The position numbers and the translations under genes were made by a program. Of a stretch of 64,000 bases of DNA, positions 17,659 to 25,860 are shown piece after piece. The stretch is from NCBI GenBank assembly GCA_022826725.1, contig JAJDUF010000013.1, positions 62,001-126,000 of the forward strand, given 5' to 3'. The stretch is from Chloroflexota bacterium. Lineage in GTDB: Bacteria > Chloroflexota > UBA11872 > UBA12225 > JAJDUF01. Every line of letters begins with the position of its first letter. Position 1 is the stretch's first letter. Below the pieces are notes generated by a model. That model saw only the letters and a list, made by a program, of their open reading frames with translations, was not told the origin of the DNA and made no database searches.

Positions 17659-18408
17659 GTGAAAATCTGCATTGACCCCGGCCATGGCGGGACCGATCCT
17701 GGAGCTATCGGTACCGCTCCGGCGGCCGCCGGCGAGCCGGCGCTCACCCTGAAGGAGTGCGACTTCACGCTGGACGTGGCGCTGCTGCTGGAGGAGGAGC
17801 TGGCACGCCGCGGCCACTCCGTGCTCTTGACCCGCCGCCGCGACCGGTCGCGGCAGCTCGCGGCACGCGCCGCGCACGCCAATCGCCATGCAGCGGACCT
17901 CTTCATCAGCATCCACGCCAACGCCGCGGCAAATCCGGCGGCCGAGGGCATCGAGGTCTTCCACTTCCCCGGCTCGGCAGCGGGAAAATCCGTAGCCGAC
18001 CGCATCATGCGGCACCTCGCGGCAGCGTTCCCCGACCACGTCAACCGCGGCGTCAAGTCCGCCGATTTCGCGGTGCTGCGCCTCACCGCCATGCCGGCGG
18101 TGCTCGTCGAATGCGAGTTCCTGACCAATCCGGACTGGCTGCGGCGGTTCCTATCGTGTCCTGGCAAACGCCGTGAGATCGCCGGAGCAATCGCTGCCGG
18201 CGTAGCTACTTGCCCGGAAGCGCTACCGGCAGTGAAGGCAGCCGCCGAACCGGCACCGGCGAGGACGTACATCGTGCAGGCCGGAGATACCTTGAGTGCC
18301 CTCGCCCGCCGTTTTGGGCTGACGGTGGATACCATCGCCACCGACAACGCCATCAGCAACCCCGACCTCATCCGTATCGGGCAGGTACTCCGCATTCGCT
18401 CGTCCTAG
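17659..18408 (+). CDS. N-acetylmuramoyl-L-alanine amidase (Amidase_3) with LysM
   Basis: A 249-aa protein that would cut the bond between muramic acid and the stem peptide. The Amidase_3 domain starts at residue 1: ICIDPGHGGTDPGA (zinc His), KECDFTLDVALLLEEEL (zinc Glu region), DLFISIHANA (zinc His) and PAVLVECEFLTN (catalytic Glu). A LysM motif follows at about 205-248 (YIVQAGDTLSALARRFGLTV, then NPDLIRIGQVLRI). There is no signal peptide, which is odd for a wall enzyme and hints at non-classical export, an unnoticed upstream start or an intracellular recycling role. GTG start with AGGAGG eight bases upstream. It sits between phoBR and pstS. Confidence 0.85.
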   Translation: MKICIDPGHGGTDPGAIGTAPAAAGEPALTLKECDFTLDVALLLEEELARRGHSVLLTRRRDRSRQLAARAAHANRHAADLFISIHANAAANPAAEGIEVFHFPGSAAGKSVADRIMRHLAAAFPDHVNRGVKSADFAVLRLTAMPAVLVECEFLTNPDWLRRFLSCPGKRREIAGAIAAGVATCPEALPAVKAAAEPAPARTYIVQAGDTLSALARRFGLTVDTIATDNAISNPDLIRIGQVLRIRSS

Positions 18409-18450
18409 CGACCACGCGGCGCAGCACGTGAGATTTACCGGTTATTGCCT

Positions 18451-18488
18451 GCCACATTCGCGTTACGGACTTGTCACCGTCCCGTCAC
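18451..18488 (+). promoter_or_regulatory. Pho box array before pstS
   Basis: Four half-sites with exactly 11-bp spacing: GCCAC at 18451, GTTAC at 18462, GTCAC at 18473, GTCAC at 18484. This is the direct-repeat geometry of PhoB binding sites (7-bp unit plus 4-bp spacer). The last repeat ends 10 bases before a -10-like TAGACT, so PhoB would replace a -35 contact. Confidence 0.75.
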
Positions 18489-18498
18489 AATGCCGCCC

Positions 18499-18504
18499 TA
18501 GACT
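18499..18504 (+). promoter_or_regulatory. -10 element of the pst operon promoter
   Basis: TAGACT, ten bases after the last Pho-box repeat and about 50 bases before the GTG start of pstS. No -35 hexamer, as expected for an activator-dependent promoter. Confidence 0.55.
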
Positions 18505-18553
18505 TTCTCAATGAAGGAAGTGGCTCCAACCCAATACGGACGGAGGACATGAG

Positions 18554-19630
18554 GTGAAGAGACGAGACATCGGACGAGTCGGAATCCTGAGTGCCACTGC
18601 GCTGGCACTCGCTGCGTGTGGCGAAACCGAGACGGCGACAAGCGGGACGACAACGACTTCCGCACCGGCACAGCAGGCCCCCGCGCAGAAGGCGGCTCCC
18701 TCGGGGCCAGCCCCCATCATCGCCATTGACGGCTCCAGCACGGTCTTCCCCATCACTGAAGCAGTAGCTGAAGAGTTCCAGAAGATCAACCGCGCTCGCA
18801 TCACCGTCGGCGTCTCCGGCACCGGCGGTGGCTTCAAGAAGTTCTGCAACAACGAAACTGTCATCTCCGACGCTTCCCGGCCGATCAAGAGTTCGGAAGT
18901 CACTCTCTGCGGCGAGAAGAGCATCGAGTTCATCGAGCTTCCCGTTGCCTTCGACGGACTCGCCGTGGTGGTCAACCCCAAGAACACCTGGGTGGATCAC
19001 CTCACGACCGCCGAGCTGAAGAAGATTTGGGAGCCGGAAGCCCAGGGCAAGGTCCTGAAGTGGAGTGACGTTCGGCCCGGTTTCCCCGACAAGCCGCTCA
19101 CTCTCTTCGCCCCCGGCGTTGACTCCGGCACGTTCGACTACTTCACCGAAGCGATCAACGGCGAATCCCAGGCCAGCCGCGGCGACTTCACTCCCAGCGA
19201 AGACGACAACGTCCTCGTTCAGGGGATCACGACCGACGAGAACGCGCTCGGCTACTTCGGCTTTGCCTACTACGTCGAGAACCAAGACAAGCTCAAGGTT
19301 GTGCCGATTGACGACGGCGACGAGAGCAACGGCCAAGGCGCCATCGCCCCGTCCCTGGAGACCGTGGGCAACGGTACCTACCAGCCCCTGGCCCGCCCGA
19401 TCTTCATCTACGTCAGCAAGACCGGCGCCGACCGGCCGGAGGTGCAGGCGTTTGTGGAGTTCTATCTGAACCAGGGGCGGCCACTGGTAGAAGAAGTCGG
19501 TTACATCCGGTTGCCCGACAAGGCTTACGACCTGGCCTTGCAGCGCTTCAATGACCGTGTGCCCGGGTCCGTCTACTCCGGTGGCGCCGAAGTCGGCGTG
19601 ACCATCGAGGAACTTCTCAGCCGCCGCTAA
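18554..19630 (+). CDS. pstS: Phosphate ABC transporter substrate-binding lipoprotein PstS
   Basis: A 358-aa exported lipoprotein that captures phosphate. Signal peptide with lipobox LALAAC (Cys22), a Thr/Ala/Pro linker to about residue 55, then the binding protein: [18 protein letters not shown] and [13 protein letters not shown] are the phosphate-binding loops, and [26 protein letters not shown] are further PstS signatures. GTG start with GGAGGA upstream. It is the first gene of pstS-pstC-pstA-pstB-phoU and follows the Pho-box array. Confidence 0.95.
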   Translation: MKRRDIGRVGILSATALALAACGETETATSGTTTTSAPAQQAPAQKAAPSGPAPIIAIDGSSTVFPITEAVAEEFQKINRARITVGVSGTGGGFKKFCNNETVISDASRPIKSSEVTLCGEKSIEFIELPVAFDGLAVVVNPKNTWVDHLTTAELKKIWEPEAQGKVLKWSDVRPGFPDKPLTLFAPGVDSGTFDYFTEAINGESQASRGDFTPSEDDNVLVQGITTDENALGYFGFAYYVENQDKLKVVPIDDGDESNGQGAIAPSLETVGNGTYQPLARPIFIYVSKTGADRPEVQAFVEFYLNQGRPLVEEVGYIRLPDKAYDLALQRFNDRVPGSVYSGGAEVGVTIEELLSRR

Positions 19631-19650
19631 CGCAGCAGCATTGCATTGAC

Positions 19651-20595
19651 ATGGCAAGCGGAGTCGCAGCCCAGGACAGAGCCAGGCGGCGGACGGCCGT
19701 GCGGGAGCAACTGCACGGCCGCAAGTCGCCTGGCGAGCGTTTAATCGAGCTGGTACTGCGTGCCTGCGGTGTTGTCTCTATCCTCACGACTGCCGGGATC
19801 GTCGGCGTACTCATTTTCGAGACGATCGGCTTCTTCCGGCTTGTGTCCTTCGCACAGTTCTTCCTGGATACCCAGTGGACGCCGCTCTTCCTGGACAAGC
19901 ACTTCGGCATCTGGCCACTCATCGCGGGCACGGTGCTCACCTCGGCCATTGCGATTGTGGTCGCGCTGCCTTTCGGGCTGCTGGCCGCGATCTACCTCAG
20001 CCAGTTTGCCGCCGAAGGAGTGCGGCGGGTCATCAAACCGGCGCTGGAGGTCCTCGCTGGCATCCCTACGATTGTCTACGGCTTCTTCGCGCTGATTTTC
20101 GTTACTCCGCTGCTCCAGAACTTCATCCCCGGCTTGGCCGGGTTCAACGCCCTCAGCCCCGGCATCGTCATGGGGATCATGATTATCCCGATGATCTCCT
20201 CGCTCAGTGAGGATGCCCTGTACGCCGTACCGGTCAGCCTGCGCGAGGGCGCTTACGCCCTCGGCGCGCAGAAGCTCCCGACGATCTTCCAAGTCATCCT
20301 GCCGACGGCCCGCTCCGGCATTGCGGCGGCGGTAACACTAGCCACCTCGCGGGCGATTGGCGAAACGATGATCGTGACCATCGCTGCGGGCCAGCAGCCG
20401 CGGCTCACCTTCGATCCGCGGCTCGCCGTCGAGACCATGACGGCCTATATCGTGCAGGTGAGCCTGGGCGACACCCCGCACGGGACGCTGGAGTACTCCA
20501 CCATCTTCGTCGTCGGCGCGATGCTCTTCGTGATGACCTTCACGATGAACATCTTCAGTCAGCGGCTTGCCCGAAAGGCGCGCAGGATACTCTAA
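19651..20595 (+). CDS. pstC: Phosphate ABC transporter permease PstC
   Basis: A 314-aa inner-membrane permease with about six helices after a 30-residue basic cytosolic N-terminus. The long loop after helix 1 and the coupling (EAA-type) motif [20 protein letters not shown] are typical of PstC, as is [14 protein letters not shown] in the middle. It forms a heterodimer with PstA. It follows pstS by 20 bases; no strong ribosome binding site is seen, so coupled translation is possible. Confidence 0.93.
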   Translation: MASGVAAQDRARRRTAVREQLHGRKSPGERLIELVLRACGVVSILTTAGIVGVLIFETIGFFRLVSFAQFFLDTQWTPLFLDKHFGIWPLIAGTVLTSAIAIVVALPFGLLAAIYLSQFAAEGVRRVIKPALEVLAGIPTIVYGFFALIFVTPLLQNFIPGLAGFNALSPGIVMGIMIIPMISSLSEDALYAVPVSLREGAYALGAQKLPTIFQVILPTARSGIAAAVTLATSRAIGETMIVTIAAGQQPRLTFDPRLAVETMTAYIVQVSLGDTPHGTLEYSTIFVVGAMLFVMTFTMNIFSQRLARKARRIL

Positions 20596-20596
20596 G

Positions 20597-21466
20597 ATGC
20601 AAAAAATTCAGCAGACTGAGCAGCCCCTCAGCAGGACGCGCGAACACATCTTCGTCAGCCTCTGCCTGGCGGCTATCGCCCTGCCGTTGATCGTCCTCCT
20701 CGTCCTGATCGGTGACGTGGTCATGGACGGCGCGCAGCGCATCGGTTGGGACTTCCTGACCAGCTATCCGTCCCGCAAGCCGGAGCTGGCCGGTATCCTG
20801 CCCGCGCTCGTGGGCAGCGTGTACGTCATCGGGCTGACCGGCATTATCGCGCTGCCCCTAGGAGTCGGCGCAGCCATCTATCTCGAAGAGTACGGCACCG
20901 ACAGTTGGCTGGCCCAAATAATCGAGGTCAACATCGCCAACCTGGCCGGTGTGCCCTCGATCATCTATGGACTGCTGGGCCTGGAGTTGTTCGTGCGCGC
21001 CTCCGGTATGGGGCGTAGCGTCATCGCCGGCGCGTGTACGATGGCCCTCCTGATCCTCCCCATCATCATCATCGCCTCGCGCGAGGCACTGCGTACTGTC
21101 CCCTTCTCGCTGCGCGAGGGGGCGCTGGCGCTGGGCGCGTCACGTTGGCAGACCATCTGGCAGGTGGTCCTGCCGATGGCTTTCCCCGGCATCTTGACCG
21201 GCTCGATCCTGGCGATGTCACGGGCAATCGGCGAGACGGCACCGCTGATTATGATGGGGGCACTGACCTACATCGCTTTCCTCCCGACCGGGCTGGACTC
21301 GCCCTTCACCGTGCTGCCCATCCAGATTTTCAACTGGGTCTCTCGACCGCAGCATGGCTTCATCGCCGACGCGGCGGCCGGCATTATGGTCTTGCTCGTG
21401 ACGTTGCTGCTGCTGAATGCCCTGGCCATCTACCTCCGCAATCGCTTGCAGCGGCGCATCTACTAA
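20597..21466 (+). CDS. pstA: Phosphate ABC transporter permease PstA
   Basis: A 289-aa permease partner of PstC. Visible: first helix [20 protein letters not shown], loop with [20 protein letters not shown] characteristic of Pst[15 protein letters not shown] and the coupling motif [20 protein letters not shown]. The ATG at 20597 directly follows the pstC stop by one base, indicating translational coupling; an upstream in-frame codon would overlap pstC and is not preferred. Confidence 0.93.
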   Translation: MQKIQQTEQPLSRTREHIFVSLCLAAIALPLIVLLVLIGDVVMDGAQRIGWDFLTSYPSRKPELAGILPALVGSVYVIGLTGIIALPLGVGAAIYLEEYGTDSWLAQIIEVNIANLAGVPSIIYGLLGLELFVRASGMGRSVIAGACTMALLILPIIIIASREALRTVPFSLREGALALGASRWQTIWQVVLPMAFPGILTGSILAMSRAIGETAPLIMMGALTYIAFLPTGLDSPFTVLPIQIFNWVSRPQHGFIADAAAGIMVLLVTLLLLNALAIYLRNRLQRRIY

Positions 21467-21485
21467 GCCCGACGAGGTATTTTCC

Positions 21486-22316
21486 GTGGCTACAACACAA
21501 ACGGCCCCACCACGACCGCAGACGGCGAGCGATAGACTTGCGGCGGACGATAGTGCAGCGAACGTGAAGTTCGAGGTGAAGAACCTCTCTGCCTGGTACG
21601 GCAATCAGGAGGTCATCCACTCGGTTTCGATGGGGATACCGGAGCGCCAAGTCACCGCGATGATCGGCCCCTCGGGCTGTGGCAAGTCCACCTATATCCG
21701 CTGCCTCAACCGCATGCACGAGCTTGTGCCCGGCGCGCGCGCGCGCGGCGAAGTGCTCTTCAATGGCGAGGACATCTACGGCCCCCGGGTAGACCCGGTG
21801 CGCGTGCGCCGCCACATTGGGATGGTGTTCCAGAAGCCGAACCCCTTCCCCACGATGTCCGTCCGTGACAACGTGCTGGCCGGTCTGCGCCTCACCCACT
21901 CGCTGCGACGCGGTGAGGGCGATGATGTTGCCGAGCAGGCGTTGCAACAGGCGGCACTCTGGGACGAAGTGAAGGATCAGCTCGACAAGCCCGGCGGCAG
22001 TCTCTCCGGTGGGCAGCAGCAGCGCCTCTGCATTGCCCGCTCGTTGGCGGTGAACCCGGACGTGCTGCTCATGGACGAGCCGTGCTCGGCGCTCGATCCG
22101 ATTGCGACCGCGCGGATCGAGGACCTTGTGTACGCGTTGCGCGAGGAGTACACGGTCGTCATCGTGACCCATAACATGCAGCAGGCCGCGCGGGTCTCCG
22201 ACCGAACGGCATTCTTCCTGCTCGGCGATCTGATCGAGTACGGGCCGACGAATCGACTCTTCACGGCACCAACGGACGAGCGCACCGAGGATTACATCAC
22301 CGGCAAATTCGGCTGA
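21486..22316 (+). CDS. pstB: Phosphate ABC transporter ATP-binding protein PstB
   Basis: A 276-aa ATPase. Visible motifs: [20 protein letters not shown] (Walker A plus the PstB-specific RCLNRMH), the Q-loop in [27 protein letters not shown] (signature), [13 protein letters not shown] (Walker B) and [13 protein letters not shown] (H-loop), all specific to PstB. The GTG start at 21486 has GAGGT eight bases upstream; the first ~30 residues are a variable extension. Confidence 0.95.
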   Translation: MATTQTAPPRPQTASDRLAADDSAANVKFEVKNLSAWYGNQEVIHSVSMGIPERQVTAMIGPSGCGKSTYIRCLNRMHELVPGARARGEVLFNGEDIYGPRVDPVRVRRHIGMVFQKPNPFPTMSVRDNVLAGLRLTHSLRRGEGDDVAEQALQQAALWDEVKDQLDKPGGSLSGGQQQRLCIARSLAVNPDVLLMDEPCSALDPIATARIEDLVYALREEYTVVIVTHNMQQAARVSDRTAFFLLGDLIEYGPTNRLFTAPTDERTEDYITGKFG

Positions 22317-22350
22317 CCTGTGCCCCGGACAAAGGAAAGGCAGGTAGGAC

Positions 22351-23058
22351 ATGGCAACCGCCACGGAAGCACGGGAGCACACCGACCGTGAATACGAGCG
22401 CGAGCTGCGCGAGCTGCGGCACCGCCTGCTACTCATGGCGGGCCAGGTCGAGCAGATGATCGCGCACGCAGCCCAGGCGCTCGTCGAGCGCGATGTCGCG
22501 CTTGCCAAAGCGACCATCGAAGACGACTACAAGGTCAATAGCGCCGAGATGGAGATTGACGAGCTATGCATCCACATCTTGGCCCGGCGGCAGCCGGTAG
22601 CCTCCGACCTGCGCTTCGTCACCTTTGCGCTGAAGATGGTCACCGACCTCGAGCGGACCGGTGATCTCGCCGTCACGATCTGCAAGCGCGCGATCAACTT
22701 GAGCGCGTTGCCGCAGCCGAAACCCTATGTGGACATCCCGCAGATGGCCGGCATTGCTCAGGAGATGGTGCGAGGTGCGATTGATGCCTTTGTCAGCGGC
22801 GACGTGGCGCAGGCGGAGCAAGTCATTGCCCGCGACGAAGAGGTGGATGACCTGTACGACCGCGTCTACGATGACCTATTGCCGCTGATGCACGAAAACC
22901 CCAGCCTCATCGAGGCCTGCACGCGGGTACAGTCGGTGAATAAGGCCCTCGAGCGCATTGGCGACCACGCCACCAACCTCGCGGAGCAAGTTATCTTCCT
23001 CGTCAAGGGCAGCGACATCCGACACATCGGCAAGCGCGACGGCGAACGCAACGCCTGA
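22351..23058 (+). CDS. phoU: Phosphate-signalling protein PhoU
   Basis: A 235-aa all-helical protein with two PhoU repeats. Signature points: LLLMAGQVEQMIAHAAQALV in repeat 1, DDYKVNSAEMEIDELCI, ARRQPVASDLRFVTFALKMV and DLERTGDLAVTICKRA, and in repeat 2 ARDEEVDDLYDRVYDDLLP with ALERIGDHATNLAEQVIFLV. Both repeats carry the metal-binding E/D-x-x-x-D patterns. It links the Pst transporter to PhoR. Start has AGGTAGGAC upstream; last gene of the operon. Confidence 0.95.
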   Translation: MATATEAREHTDREYERELRELRHRLLLMAGQVEQMIAHAAQALVERDVALAKATIEDDYKVNSAEMEIDELCIHILARRQPVASDLRFVTFALKMVTDLERTGDLAVTICKRAINLSALPQPKPYVDIPQMAGIAQEMVRGAIDAFVSGDVAQAEQVIARDEEVDDLYDRVYDDLLPLMHENPSLIEACTRVQSVNKALERIGDHATNLAEQVIFLVKGSDIRHIGKRDGERNA

Positions 23059-23125
23059 GACCTCCACCCTGCAGCCAGTTGCTCTCCGTTCCCGGTCCTC
23101 CGGCCTCGTGCGCGGCCGAATACCT

Positions 23126-24445
23126 TCAGGACCTCTCATGTACGAGTTGTCCACCTTGATACACGGCGCGCACCTGGCGCAAGGCCGCGATGTCGGTCGC
23201 CGGGTCGCCGTCCACGACGAGAAGATCGGCCGCCAGCCCCGGCTTCAGCCAGCCGATCTCGTGGTCCAGACCGATGGCGCGAGCGGCCCGCGAGGTGGCG
23301 GCCGCGATGACCTGCAACGGACTGAGACCGGCCAGCACCAGCGCTTCCAAATCCAGTTGCAAGTTGCCAAAGTACACGGTCCCCGGCCCGGAGTCCGAGC
23401 CGGCGATGAACCGGTCGGCCAAGCCCAGATCGAGCAGTTGGCGGAGGACATTGAAGTGGGCGTCCACACGCGCTTCGGTCTCGGACAGCTCTTGCTGCTC
23501 CGCGTCCATGAGCGCTTCCGGCCCTTCCGCGTCGCGACGCGCCCGCAGCCGGCAGACGACGTTATAGCCGAGGGCTTGAATGGTCGGACTCAGGAACACT
23601 GCGGATTCGCCGAGTAGGTCCGCCGTCTGCTGATCGAAGGCCGCCTGCGGTGGCTGTTCACCACTCCCAGGGGCCAGAAACTGCAAGTGCTCCATCACGT
23701 CAACACCGGCAGCGACGGCCCGCTTCATTCCCTCCAGCCCGCGGCAATGGGCCACGACCAAGCGACCGAGCCCGTGGGCCTCGTCTACGAGCGCCTGTAA
23801 CTCCGCCGTGCTGTACGAGGCATGCTCCGGTAGTGTGCCGGCCGTCCCTCCTCCGGTGGTCATCACCTTGATGACATCGGCGCCCTCGTGGACCAGGCGG
23901 CGTACCGAGCGACGCACGGCGTCCGGGCCGTCCGCTTCCTCGCCGCAAAACCAGAAGTGCCCGCGGGTGCAGGCGATGGAGCGACCGGCGACGAGCAGGC
24001 GCGGCGCCGGAAAGAGTCCCTGCCGCTGACCGGCACGCAGATCGAACGCCACCCGCCGCCGAGCGCCGAGGTCCCGGGCCGTCGTCACACCGCCCTCCAA
24101 GTGGAGCCGCGCGTTGCGGACCCCGTAGAGGAGGTGCAGCCCATCGGGTTCGGCCATGACCGGCTCGTAGGGCCGACCGTCGGCGGGCAACGAGAAGTGG
24201 GTGTGGGTATCAATCAGACCGGGGAGCACCGTACTGTCGGCGTAGGAGACCAACTGGCTGCCAGGCGGCGCCTCCGCCTCGTCCAGGAAGTGCCGGTACT
24301 CCTCAGGCGCGGCAGTGACCGGGCCGGCCCAGGCAATACGCTCGCCTGCGACGACGACCAGCCCATCGTCTACCGGCGGCGCCCCGCTCCCGTCAAGCAG
24401 CCGCGCAGCGCGGATGAGGCGTGTTGGAGGACCTGCGAGGGACAT
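23126..24445 (-). CDS. Metal-dependent amidohydrolase (imidazolonepropionase/prolidase-like)
   Basis: A 439-aa cytosolic TIM-barrel hydrolase. N-terminal beta-sandwich (IRAARLLDGSGAPPVDDGLV), then PGLIDTHTHFSLP (HxH metal site), DVIKVMTTGGG (metal-bridging Lys region), LVVAHCRGLEGMKRAVAAGV (metal His), and FIAGSDSGPGTVYFGN (catalytic Asp). The C-terminal GLDHEIGWLKPGLAADLLVVDGDP closes the sandwich. These are signatures of Xaa-Pro-dipeptidase-like amidohydrolases; the true substrate is unknown. The ATG at 24445 has AAGGGAAGG upstream; the frame stays open to 24772 but that part overlaps a divergent gene. Confidence 0.85.
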   Translation of the reverse strand: MSLAGPPTRLIRAARLLDGSGAPPVDDGLVVVAGERIAWAGPVTAAPEEYRHFLDEAEAPPGSQLVSYADSTVLPGLIDTHTHFSLPADGRPYEPVMAEPDGLHLLYGVRNARLHLEGGVTTARDLGARRRVAFDLRAGQRQGLFPAPRLLVAGRSIACTRGHFWFCGEEADGPDAVRRSVRRLVHEGADVIKVMTTGGGTAGTLPEHASYSTAELQALVDEAHGLGRLVVAHCRGLEGMKRAVAAGVDVMEHLQFLAPGSGEQPPQAAFDQQTADLLGESAVFLSPTIQALGYNVVCRLRARRDAEGPEALMDAEQQELSETEARVDAHFNVLRQLLDLGLADRFIAGSDSGPGTVYFGNLQLDLEALVLAGLSPLQVIAAATSRAARAIGLDHEIGWLKPGLAADLLVVDGDPATDIAALRQVRAVYQGGQLVHERS

Positions 24446-24535
24446 GAATGCCTTCCCTTCTCGTGCGATTTCAGGCCAGATAGTAGCGCATCCCGCGCGC
24501 CCCTGACATGCCAGGCTCCAGGCCAAGCCGCTCCA

Positions 24536-24544
24536 TGCTACACT
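24536..24544 (+). promoter_or_regulatory. Extended -10 promoter candidate
   Basis: TGCTACACT, 34 bases before the ATG at 24578. Identical to the motif at 43391 and to minus-strand motifs at 14119 and 36735. Confidence 0.45.
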
Positions 24545-24577
24545 GACACGGTGGCGCTTTATTCTAGGAGGAGCACG

Positions 24578-24748
24578 ATGACCAGGGTTCAGCACAGCAA
24601 GCAGCAGCCGGCACCAGGGAAGCCGAACGTGCGGAACGTGCGCCCGGAAATCGCCGCGCTCTCCCGCCGGATCGTCGCCGAACATCAGGAAGCGCTGGAA
24701 ATCCTCGCTGCTTACGACCGAGGCGAAGCGCCTAGACAATCCACTTAG
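24578..24748 (+). CDS. Short hypothetical protein, 56 aa
   Basis: Starts MTRVQHSKQQPAPGKPN and continues with a predicted amphipathic helix (PEIAALSRRIVAEHQEAL and onward to YDRG). A perfect AGGAGG six bases before the ATG and a -10-like motif upstream support expression. I do not recognise a family. Its 3' end overlaps the converging ccdA gene by 17 bases. Confidence 0.55.
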   Translation: MTRVQHSKQQPAPGKPNVRNVRPEIAALSRRIVAEHQEALEILAAYDRGEAPRQST

Positions 24749-25445
24749 GGAAGAGGGACGCGAGACGCCCAATCAGGTTGAACATCACGACAAACCCCAT
24801 CCCGACGAGTAAGGCGCCACTTGCCCACTCCACCAACCGCGCCTGCCGATTGAGGCGGCGCAAGAAACCCAGCACGCGGTCGAGCGCCAGCGCGGCGATC
24901 AGGAACGGCACGCCGAGGCCCAGCGAGTAGGCGGTCAGCAGCAGCGCGCCCTGCCCTACTGTCTGCGTAGTCGAGGCGTAGAGTAGGATAGCACCGAGAA
25001 TCGGCCCGATACACGGAGTCCACCCAGCGCCAAAGATGCTGCCGACCAGGAAAGACGAGGCCATGCCAAGCCGGCGGCTGGGCCGGAACGGGAGCCGTAG
25101 CTCACGATACAGCGCGGGAATACGCAGCACACCGGCCACGTGGAGGCCCATCACGACCAGAATGGCGCCACCCAGCCAACGCAGCCAGGGCAGTTGCTCG
25201 CGGACGATAAAGCCGACCAATCCGACCGACGCGCCCAGCACAATAAAGACGGCCGAAAACCCCAGCACAAACGCCAGCGCGTGGGCCAGCGTCTCGCTCC
25301 GCTGCCCGGCGTCCAGTTCCTTCCCGACCGACCGACCGGCCAGATGCCCGATATAGGCCGGCACGAGCGGCAGTACACAGGGCGAGGCAAAGGAAAGTGC
25401 CCCGGCGCCGAACGCCACGATCAGCGACAGGTGTACCGGGTCCAT
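24732..25445 (-). CDS. ccdA: Cytochrome c biogenesis / thiol-electron carrier CcdA
   Basis: A 237-aa membrane protein with six predicted helices. The two redox cysteines are in SFASPCVLPLVPAYIGH (helix 1) and GAGWTPCIGPILGA (helix 4), each within the proline-rich motifs of DsbD/CcdA. It moves reducing power from cytosolic thioredoxin to extracytoplasmic thiol proteins. Likely co-transcribed with the glutaredoxin-like gene 33 bases upstream; the TlpA and MauE proteins encoded at 53-55 kb are possible partners. Confidence 0.92.
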   Translation of the reverse strand: MDPVHLSLIVAFGAGALSFASPCVLPLVPAYIGHLAGRSVGKELDAGQRSETLAHALAFVLGFSAVFIVLGASVGLVGFIVREQLPWLRWLGGAILVVMGLHVAGVLRIPALYRELRLPFRPSRRLGMASSFLVGSIFGAGWTPCIGPILGAILLYASTTQTVGQGALLLTAYSLGLGVPFLIAALALDRVLGFLRRLNRQARLVEWASGALLVGMGFVVMFNLIGRLASLFPKWIV

Positions 25446-25478
25446 GGTCTCACTCCGCCGTGGGGCGTGGCGGACGCC

Positions 25479-25730
25479 TCATTGCAGCAGCGCCCAGAGT
25501 AGCCGCCACGCGCTGACGCGCGACACGAGCGCGTCACGACCGTCAACCGCCACTACGGGCACCGCCAACACGTACCGTGCCAGCAGCACCGGGTCCACCG
25601 CGATGTCCACCTCTCGAAACCGAAAGCCGACGCGCCGACGCACCCGCTCGATCTGCGCCCGCGCCTCCTGGCAAAGATGGCAGTCTTCCTTGCTGTAGAG
25701 CACCACGTGGCGCCGCTGCGGCAGTTTCAT
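25479..25730 (-). CDS. Glutaredoxin-like protein (DUF836 type)
   Basis: An 83-aa thioredoxin-fold protein: HVVLYSKEDCHLCQEARAQI gives strand 1 and a CxxC site (Cys17, Cys20), then FRFREVDIAVDP and the cis-Pro loop in AVPVVAVDG. Length and motif fit glutaredoxin-family DUF836 proteins. It precedes ccdA, so it may feed or receive electrons through it. Confidence 0.85.
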   Translation of the reverse strand: MKLPQRRHVVLYSKEDCHLCQEARAQIERVRRRVGFRFREVDIAVDPVLLARYVLAVPVVAVDGRDALVSRVSAWRLLWALLQ

Positions 25731-25789
25731 GTGGATTGCCTCATGCCCCGCGACGTCGGCTGGTGCTACGCTGTTGACGTTCCCCGGTC

Positions 25790-25809
25790 ATTCCCGCGAA
25801 GGCGGGAAT
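25790..25809. repeat. Hairpin repeat of the ATTCCCGC-type
   Basis: ATTCCCGC-GAAG-GCGGGAAT is a perfect 8-bp stem with a 4-base loop, within GGTCATTCCCGCGAAGGCGG. Very similar hairpins are widespread as dispersed intergenic repeats in many bacteria. It sits between the glutaredoxin and clpC genes, both read leftward, and could act in 3'-end formation of clpC. Confidence 0.7.
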
Positions 25810-25860
25810 CCAGACCTCTTGCCTCCGTGAGTGATCAGTCCCTGACCACCGACCACTAGG

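Noticed and set aside
18485..19657. 390-codon open frame opposite pstS
   Set aside because: Antisense of PstS; arises from strong codon bias.
21384..22517. 377-codon minus-strand frame opposite pstB/phoU
   Set aside because: It crosses two genes of the pst operon on the other strand and has no motif.
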